A stretch of 64,000 nt of DNA, from assembly GCA_039654915.1 (NCBI GenBank), contig CM077597.1, positions 60,292,001 through 60,356,000 of the forward strand, written 5' to 3'. Source of the DNA: Aquilaria yunnanensis (taxonomy: Eukaryota; Streptophyta; Magnoliopsida; Malvales; Thymelaeaceae). How positions within the stretch are numbered: position 1 is the stretch's first letter; every line of letters begins with the position of its first letter. Below the pieces are notes generated by a model. It searched no databases. It was not told the DNA's origin and saw only the letters and a list, made by a program, of their open reading frames with translations. Both the position numbers and the translations under genes were made by a program. Below are positions 56,056 to 64,000 of this stretch, piece after piece.

Positions 56056-59000
56056 TTAAGCGTAGAATTTCTTCAGGGCGTCTGAGTGCCAAGTGTTTTT
56101 CAATTCTACGCCTTCGGTGTCGCCAAGTTTGTACACGCCTTTTCGTACTTCGGCAAGAACCAAATAAGGTCCTTCCCAGTTCGCGCGAAGTACTCCGTGG
56201 GATGGCTTTTGGGGTGCAAAGTCAGCCCTTCGGAGAACGAGGTCCCCTTTCTTGATTTTTTTTGGCCTGGCTCGTAAATTTATAGCAGCGGCCACTCTTC
56301 TCAGCTCAGCTATTTCTCTGTGTTCGCCGACGAGGTCGAGCTTCGTTCTTAGGCCGAGGTCGTTTCCACCTTCATCAAATACTTGCACCCGTACTGATGG
56401 TCTAACTATCTCGATAGGGATGATGGCCTCTGTTCTGAAGACGAGTGAGAAGGGAGTCCCCCTTGTGGCTCTTCGGGGCGTTGTTCGGTAACTCCATAAT
56501 ACGCTTTGGAGTTCTCCTGGCCATTTCCCTTTTGCTTCCCCCAGCCTCTTTTTCAGGCCATCTTTTATGGTCCTGTTAGATACTTCCACCAGCCCGTTGC
56601 TTTGGGGGTGAGCTACTGGGGCGAAGTGCATCTTTATTCCGAGGTCGCTGATAAATTCTTGGAATCCTTTGTCTGTGAATTGGGATCCATTATCAGCCAC
56701 TAGTACCCTCGGTATGCCGAATCTGCATACGATGTTCTTCCATACAAACTTCTGCACTTCTTTCACCGAGATAGTTGCTAGCGGTTCTGCCTCGACCCAT
56801 TTGGAGAAATAGTCTACTGCTACCACGTAGAATTTCACGCCTCCGGGCGCTGCGGGGAGTGGCCCAATAAGGTCTATACCCCAGACTGCGAAGGGCCAGG
56901 GATAGTCAACCGAAGTTACCACTTCCGAGGGTGCCCTGTGGATGTTCGCGTGTCTCTGGCAACTGCCGTATTTCCGGACGAACTGCCTTGCGTCCTTTTT
57001 TAGGGTAGGCCAGAATTATCCCTGGCGGAGTATCACTGCCGCCAGGGCATCGGTTCCAATGTGTGAACCACACAAGCCTTTGTGGACTTCTTCTAGGATC
57101 ATTTCAGTATCCTCTTCGTTCACACATCTTTGCAGCGGATTCACGTATCCTTGTCGGTATAGTTCTTCACCGATTAGGAAGAAACAGCCGGAGCGCCTTC
57201 GCAGTTTTGCAGCGTCACCGGGGTCTTCAGGGAGCACATTTTCCTCGAGGTACCTTTTTATTGCATCCCTCGATCCTTTTCCCGAGGTCGCTATGCTTAG
57301 TACAAAGATGCTCGGATAGTCTAACACCTCGGTGTAGGTCTTTGACTTTGCCAAGCAATCTGCTTCGGTGTTTTTCCACAGAGGTACGTTTTCAATCCGT
57401 ACGGCGTCGAACTCTTGAATGAGTTTTGCTACCAACTCGTGGTATTTTGCCAAGGTTGGGTCCTTCGCCCCATAGTCTCCTGCCGTCTGCCGAACTATTA
57501 GCTGGGAATCGCTGTGAGCCTTTAACTTTCTCACACCAATTTTTCTGGCTAGTCGTAATCCCGCTATGAGGGCCTCATACTCAGCCACATTGTTAGTGAC
57601 GTTGAAGCTAAACTTGATAGCCTTCATTACTTCCAAGCCTTCGGGGCCTCTGATAATTACCCCAGCTCCCTGGTGTTTGGACCCCAAGGCTCCGACAACA
57701 TGTAAGGTCCATTCTGGCTCACCTTCGTTCAAATCCGGATGACTGTCCTCAGTGGTGGGTATTTCGGCAATGAATTCTGCCAGTGCTTGAGCTTTTATGG
57801 CCTTCCAAGGTTCATAGGTGATGTCGTGTTCGCCGAGCTCTATACACCACTTGGAGAGCCTTCCCGAATGATCCACTTTCCTCATAACGTCCCGTAGTGG
57901 TAGGCTACTTCGGACGATGATGGGGTGAGCCTGAAAGTATGGTTGCAGCCTTCTCCCTGCAAGCACCAAGGCGTATATAGCTTTTTGCAGCAGAGGGTAC
58001 CTGACTTCGGCGCCATGCAGGGATTTGCTTACATAGTAGACCGCCATTGTTTTGGCCCTTCTTCTTTCACGAGGACCGAGCTCACAGCTTTTTCCGTGAC
58101 GGCGAGGTATAACACGAGGGGCTCTCCCTCGCGAGGTTGTCGCAGAGTCGGCAGGCTGGCTAGGTATATTTTGAGTTCTTCCCAGGCTTTTTGGCAGTCT
58201 TGATCCCAAGGATGATCATCCCTTCCGAGGTTGCCTTCCTTTTTTGCTGCCTTAGTGAGGACTTTGAAGAAAGGCTGACACCTATCTCCGTACCTGGAAA
58301 TGAACCTGCTAAGAGAGGTTATTCTTCCGGTGAGTCTCTGCACATCTTTTACTGTGGCAGGAGTTCGGAACTCGAGCAGAGCCTTAATTTTTTCGGGGTT
58401 AGCATCGATGCCTCTTTTGGATACCATGTACCCAAGGAACTTTCCCGAGGTCACCCCGAACATGCATTTTTTAGGATTGAGACGAATCCTGAAGGCTCTG
58501 AGTATTTGGAAGGTTTCCTCTAGATCTGCAACGTTGTTGCGAGGGAGCTTGCTTTTGACTATCATATCGTCAACATACACCTCCATGTTTCTCCCCATTT
58601 GGTCCTTAAAGACCTTGTTCATCAACCTTTGGTAGGTGGCTCCTGCATTTTTAAGCCCGAAGGGCATCCTGACGTAGCAGTATGTTCCTCCCTCGGTGAT
58701 GAAAGCGGTTTTTTCTTTATCTTCGGGGTCCATCCTTATTTGATGGTAGCCGCTGAAGGCGTCTAGGAAACTTAGGAGCCCGTATTCAGCAGTTGAATCT
58801 ACCAGTTGGTCTATTGGCGGAAGAGGGTATGAGTCTTTCGGGCAAGCATCGTTCAAGTTTCTGAAGTCGATGCACATCCGGAGTTTGCTACTGCCTTCTT
58901 TTGTGGCAATGACCACGTTACTTAACCATTCGGGGTATTTGACCTCCCTGATGACTTCAGCGTCTAACAGGCGCTGGATTTCGGTTTTCACAAAGTTGCT

Positions 59001-61285
59001 CTTATGGGCTGAGATGCTTCGCTTCTTTTGCCGGACTGGCTTTGCTTCCAGGCTTACTTTGAGGCTATGCTGTATTGTGCTAGGGTGCACCCCTAGCATG
59101 TCTTTCGGCGAGTAGGCAAAGAGATCTTTATTTCCCAGTAGAAAAGATACAAGGTTTTTCTTGTCACCTTCGGGCAAGCTCTTCCCTATTCGGGTAGATT
59201 GTCCTGGGACAAGTTCTACTATTTCCGTTTCCGCTCTCGTGGGATCTCCTTCTTTGCCCTTCTCTGGCACCTTTGCCTCCATTGCTTGTGCGGGGTTATT
59301 TTCCAGAGCTTTTCGCGCTTTTACAAACACCTTCCTTACCTCGGCTTGATCTATGAAGACCTCTGCATCCCCATCCTTGGTGGTGAAAGTGACAGTCAAG
59401 TTCTTTACGTCAGGATGAATATGCAGGTTTCCCTATGTCTACCTTCCAAGGATGGCGTTGTACGAAGAAGGAACATCCATGACAATAAATCTCGCCATTG
59501 TGGACGCGTACAACTCAGCTGTTCCGTCGACCAAAGTTCCTTTCATCATCAAGGGGAGATCAATCCATCCGAGGACAGGTAGTTCGGAAGGTCTAACCCC
59601 GAAGGTGGGCGAGGTGACAGGCTTGAGCTCACTGCTGGAGATGTCCAAATTCAGCAGTAAATGCAAGAATAGGACATCAGTATTTGATCTGTCATCAAGC
59701 AACACTCTTTTGACGTCCCAGCTCCCTATCCTTGCCATGATTAGCAGCGGATCATCATGGGGGAAGATGACAGTGGATCCATCCTTGCGAGCCAGTTTCT
59801 TTGCAGGACTCTGATATTCCATGACCGCAATCTCTCTGGCCTTCCGCTTTCTTTCCGAGGATGGGAGCCCCGTGGTGATGGTTTGTATCACCCCTGCAGG
59901 AGGAGGAGGGCACTTTTTCGGACTTCTGTTTCTCCGTCTGTCGGTGTTGTAGTCCTCTTCTTCGGCCCTTTCTTCCTTATCTTTTCTTCCTTTTGGGGAA
60001 GGCATCCGCAGATATCTCCGAAGTTGGCCGAGTTTTATCAGCGACTCAATGTACTTCTTCAGTTGGAAACAGTCTTCGGTATCGTGGCCGTGGTCACGGT
60101 GAAACTGGCAGAACTTCTTGATGTTTTTCTTGTTATCAGCGATCATGGCCCTTGGCCGCCGAATCTGCGTCCCCTGCCTTTTAGCGCCCTGAGGATGTTT
60201 GTCCATGTAGTGCTCAGGGGTGTGAAGCCTTGCAGTTTGCTTCCCCGCATCCTCCGAGGTCGGCCTGCCTGTTCAGTTGGATGCCGAGCTTGCTGATTGG
60301 ACCCTTCGGCACGGTTGTGATCGGACTTCGGCCCAGCCATTCTCAGCTCCTTGACGGTCATGTGCTGTTCGGCCCTTCGGTAAAATTCTCTGAGGGTGTC
60401 CGGTGGGTCCTTTGAGAACTCATAAAACAGCTGTGAGTGTCGCCGAAGGCCCCGTGTCATGGTGAGGATGCGTATTTCGGGCCGGAAGTCCGGGACGCTT
60501 AGAGCTTCCCTGTTGAATCTTTCGACATAGTCTCGGATGGTTTCTCCGTTTCTCTGCTCTATGTCGAACATCTGAACAGGCATCTTCGCCGTTGGCCGGC
60601 TTCTAATAAATTGCTGCGCGAAGGCCGTAGACAACTCTTGGAACTCAGTGATGGTTCCTGGGGCCAATGAGTTGTACCACACAGTTGCTGGTCCCGTGAG
60701 GGTGACCTCGAAGCATTTACACATGGTAGTGGCGTTAGGCTCTTCCTCTGGGAAGGGAGACCGTCAGCGCCTCTTCGGGGAGCGAGTTTGGTGCTAAGGG
60801 TATAGGGACCTCACCTCAGGCGATGAACTCCTTCGCTGTGAGACTTTCGGTCGCTTGGACCCAGTTTGTCCCATAGGCTGTTTCCCGAGGGGTATATTCT
60901 CCGTAGACGACTCTTCGCGCGGGTCTCCGCTTCCTGAACTGCGATGAGTCGACCTCGGGCTTTTCTCTCGAGGGCGTGCAGGTGAGGGAGGTCTTTGGGC
61001 CTGTGCCTGCTGTGACCACCTTCGGTCGATCTGCTGTGTCATTTTGGCCACGACCAAACGCTGAAACTCTCTCATAAAGCTCATAGTGATTACTAGAGGG
61101 CGGTCTTCTTCAGGCGCAGAAGTCCCTGGGAGTGCTTGCTCAGCAGCCGGTTGTGTCTCAGGCGCGGACGAAGACCTCGGGAGTCCCTTGTCCTTAGAAC
61201 ACCGAGTTTCAACGACGGCGATCTCAGAGCGGGTTCCCACAGACGGCGCCAAATGATGCCTAGGGCCTTCATTGTTGGTAGTCAT
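56056..61285 (-). pseudogene. TatD gag-pol, inactivated
   Basis: Starts at ATG 61285, 32 nt inside the LTR (MTTNNEGPRHHLAPSVG), and ends with KKFYA at 56056. Gag lost roughly 300 bp near 60735-60755, from the basic segment to just before MCKCFEVTL. Frame changes follow near 60200 and a stop at 59439 (end of protease region, YNAILGR). RT is intact from 59399 (MCIDFRNLND, YVDDMIVKSK) to a frameshift at about 58040 in the Ty3 RNase H. The archaeal-type RNase H and integrase zinc domain follow, TAC-to-TAA near 57017, then the integrase core to the end (WGIDLIGP, ADNGSQFTDKGF, LVEVSNRT). A short in-frame deletion removes RKAFQQ near 56297. More damaged than the antisense gene of the same element. 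Confidence 0.92.
61233..61251 (-). other. Primer binding site of TatD
   Basis: Minus strand TGGCGCCGTCTGTGGGAAC, identical to TatA and TatB despite LTR divergence, after a two-base spacer. Confidence 0.88.
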
Positions 61286-62112
61286 GGTGACTGATGGAGG
61301 GACTCCCGGAGAGGAAGAACGCCTGGTGGCCGGTTTGCACAAGGGGGAGTGCCTGAGATGTTCAGAAAAAGTGGGTTAGGAGGTACCCGGGGTGTTTTTC
61401 CGGGGAGGAGCCTCCGACGCCCAAGTCAGTGGTGCTGAGAGAAGGCGGAGGAAATAGCACTGAGGGGTTCAGTGAACTCGCCTGGTCGTATTTTCTCAGA
61501 GTGAGGAGTCAGGATATTTGCCAACCGTTTGCCAGGGTGTATTCCATGGTATTTATAGAGGTGTCCAGCCCATTCAGATCGTGACACGTGTTCGATCAGA
61601 TGTTCTCTAAATGTCTGGGCGTAGAGGACAAGTAGCTGGTGGCAGGCTTCCTTGAGCCTTGAGCCGAGACGGGCCACGATGTGACTTTAATGGCGTCGGC
61701 GTGTCAGAGCGCCATTTGAGGCGGCTTGTGACGTCTGTGGGCGACATGTCAGAGGCTTCCTTAAATGCTCCTTCCGTACTCCCGAGGTTCCTGGGTGAGG
61801 TCGTCCTCTAGTACGGAGCGTGCCACTTCGGGAAATATGCCCCCAGTTTGGGGGTTCCCAGATTCAGGGAGTTCCGCCTTCGGGAAGATCATGTTCGGCC
61901 CGCACTGGCTGGTGCCACTTTTCCGAAGGCGGTCTGTTTACTACCTCGGGGGGGCTAATAGTATCCTCAAGTTCCCTGGCGTGCCGAGCTCGGGCTCTTC
62001 GGCTTTTCTCCGAGGTGTGTGATCCTACCTTTTTCCGGGTAGCGCCAGATCTCTTGGCCATTCTGGTGGCAGGGAGTTCGGCCAGGTGGAGGCGATAGTC
62101 CTTCGGCTATCA
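61254..62112 (-). repeat. 5' LTR of TatD with promoter
   Basis: 859 bp on the minus strand, starting TGATAGCCGAAGGACTATCG and ending AGGCATCA. ACACGTGTCACGATCTGA lies at 61574-61591 and TATAAATA at 61550-61557. Confidence 0.93.
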
Positions 62113-62869
62113 TGAATAAAGAAGCCCATCTCATCAAGTTTTGGAAATCAATTTTCATGTTCATGAGCATTTGGTCAAGTAAAGAACACAAGAGGTTCCA
62201 TTCATAAAGGTACATCCATAACCACATAAGCATAGCATAACTTGGCATTCAAGCATCCAAAATACTTACACAAAATCATGGTCCATTCGAGGCTAAATTG
62301 CACAAAAGTAGCCCACATACAAGTACTGTTTACTTGGCAACATACCAAGAGTACCCATTATCCAAAACTAGCCAAAGTTATGCATTACAACCAAGTTCAC
62401 CTATAGTGTCCGAGAAGGATCTTAAAGACTATATACATGACCACAGTTTGAAGTACAAGACCTATGAATAAGTTCATAGTCATGAAAGCAAACCACCAAA
62501 CTAGTGCCCAAGAACACAGATCCATCTCCACTGCTAAACAAGTCCCACAATCTACTCAAAGCCTGCAAAACTTGTACCATAAGTTTTGGGCATAAACCAT
62601 AAACATAAGACTTGTAAGTATAATTCAATTAAGCCAAGTTTTGGTTGGCACACATACCTCAAGCAATAAGTGTAATACTAGCACACTACCAAGCAACCAA
62701 GCTCACTATTCTAGCTCAATACCCTTTCTTGAAAATTCAAACATTATGGGCATGAGTTTATACTCAGTAGGATTCACAAACGACCATATAAGGTCTATTT
62801 AGTTAAGTCTGAGACTTAACCTCCACTAGCTTAACTTAACCTACAAGAAAACATAAAAAACACAAAAAC

Positions 62870-62933
<64 letters not shown>

Positions 62934-64000
62934 GAATAACTGAGGCATTATATGAGCATAATAATAATACCCACAAGTGGTTAGCACACACAACAAAACA
63001 ATCAAGCACACAACTCACACACACACCACAAGTTCACAATCGGCCGAATACTAGCAAGCGTCCGTGTGCTGTAATTTGCACTTCACTTCCTCATTTGCAC
63101 ACACCAATCCACTAGAGCTCTGAATTACATAGTAAGTTTGCCCTACTCACTACGCATTCTAACACTTGCCATTAACTTGATTAGCTAATCAACAAACATG
63201 TAACCAAAATTCCTCAATATGCAAATCAAGCAAACTAAGATCATTTAGCATTATATAACCATCACTTAGTTGCCTTAACTACTTGATCATGGAAGAATTA
63301 CCAAGAACCCCAGTGAAATCATGAATCCTACCCAATTTTGAGCTTGAGTGCTCTCGGCCAACCTTGTACTCTTCAATATCAATCTTCAAACTTCAAGAAC
63401 AAGGTTGCCTTGTGCTAAAACTAGTTAATCTTCACCTCAAGCTTTAATCTTCATGTTCGCCATGAATCCTTCAAGAGCTTGGCCAAGAACTTCAAGAACA
63501 CTCATGAACACACATGAACACTCAAGGTTTCGGCTACCAAGACAAAGCACACACAATGGAAAAAAATGGTAGACACATTTGTATGTTTTGGCCAAGTACC
63601 CAAGACAATGGTCTTCATCATGATAAAAAATGATGGCTTAGCTCCTTAGTGGATGGCATGGGCAGCTGGCAATTGACTCATGTCCAAGAGTTGGCCTAAT
63701 GCTCCACTTAGCCTTATACTAATTTGCGTGGCCAAAAATGATAGTTTAGGTTTCATAGTTTCACTTATAGCACTAAGTTAAGTGTACAATAAGGCTCTTA
63801 AACTTTGTTTCATGCCATAAACAACATAGTCTATTTTTCATGTGCAATTAGAACCCAAACTTTCTTGGCTTTGCACTTACAACCTTATCCTCATTTTCAA
63901 TCAAGTCCCTCATGTTTATTTCCTCACCATAAGCTTCATGGCCATTTTCTTTGTGCATTTGGTACCCGAAAGTTCTCAAATTAACACATACACTATTATT
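62113..64000. repeat. AT-rich sequence right of TatD, probably part of a long gypsy LTR
   Basis: Continues from 51557 across TatD. No coding frame is convincing. Its style (AAGTTCAAG-type words, alternating purine and pyrimidine blocks, leaf-like resemblance to the G LTR when reversed) suggests the minus-strand chromovirus-like LTR whose PBS is at 48680, but I could not align it firmly. It may instead be host intergenic DNA. Confidence 0.4.
62873..62927. repeat. (TA)n microsatellite, 55 bp
   Basis: An uninterrupted AT dinucleotide run, followed by a short CACACA tail. Confidence 0.98.

Larger units (their letters stand above)
51558..62112 (-). mobile_element. TatD: complete Tat-lineage element, 10,555 bp, TSD TGAAC/TGAAT
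   Basis: Two 859-bp LTRs (51558-52416 and 61254-62112), PBS, gag-pol pseudogene, short repeat array, plus-strand antisense gene and polypurine tract. Flanks 51553-51557 (TGAAC) and 62113-62117 (TGAAT) match at four of five bases, consistent with a target-site duplication changed by one C/T mutation. LTR subfamily related to TatC. Confidence 0.94.

Noticed and set aside
62836..63024. 62-codon minus-strand frame with a long Tyr-Ile repeat
   Set aside because: Produced by translation of the TA microsatellite.
1..64000. Host protein-coding, tRNA or rRNA genes
   Set aside because: None recognised; every supported coding region belongs to a retrotransposon. Short exons of a diverged host gene in 62113-64000 cannot be ruled out by eye.

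Overview
This is plant nuclear DNA made almost entirely of nested LTR retrotransposons. I found no host gene, tRNA, rRNA or CRISPR array. The plant assignment rests on three things: Ty3/gypsy elements of the Tat lineage (single gag-pol frame with a second RNase H between the Ty3 RNase H and the integrase, PBS starting TGGCGCC), chromovirus-like elements primed by initiator-Met tRNA, and GT-AG introns of 67-120 nt. A eudicot seems likely, but I cannot name a species.

Layout, left to right. 1-296: end of a Tat LTR, joined to the 3' half of another Tat element (TatF, 297-5159) that is split by a 1416-bp solo LTR (LTR-E, 2844-4259, TSD GTTAC). 5160-6561: degraded gypsy gag on the minus strand. 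6562-13213: old chromovirus-like element G (LTR, PBS, gag-pol remnants), cut off in integrase by TatH (13214 to about 14515, LTR plus gag start). About 14516-15401 and 26340-27071: an unassigned AT-rich repeat, interrupted by the complete element TatA (15402-26339, TSD CTATG). 27072-27425: LTR-E fragment, cut by TatC (27426-34515, minus strand), which is itself cut by TatB (34516-45708, minus strand). 45709-48184: G-type LTR with an internal 782-bp tandem duplication. 48185-49291: start of another chromovirus-like element on the minus strand (gag start, PBS, LTR). 49292-51557: LTR-E remnant, unassigned sequence and a second solo LTR-E (49917-51333, TSD GCTTT). 51558-62112: complete TatD (minus strand, TSD TGAAC/TGAAT). 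62113-64000: AT-rich sequence with a TA microsatellite.

How the parts work together. Each fuller Tat element has an LTR promoter, a gag start codon inside the LTR exactly 32 nt before its end, a PBS read through in frame, one long gag-pol frame, a short repeat array, and then a convergent gene on the opposite strand. That gene has its own TATA box and four exons and lies between pol and the 3' LTR. TatF, TatA, TatC, TatB and TatD all carry it, with matching intron positions. Its first exon matches the gypsy-associated domain PF04195 (Transposase_28); its last exon is a long coiled coil. Spliced lengths are exact multiples of three in TatA and TatD. This conserved, intron-bearing antisense gene is the most interesting system in the window. 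Antisense extra ORFs are known in Tat-lineage elements; the multi-intron structure is the part I think deserves checking. All copies carry inactivating mutations, mostly C-to-T nonsense changes and short deletions.
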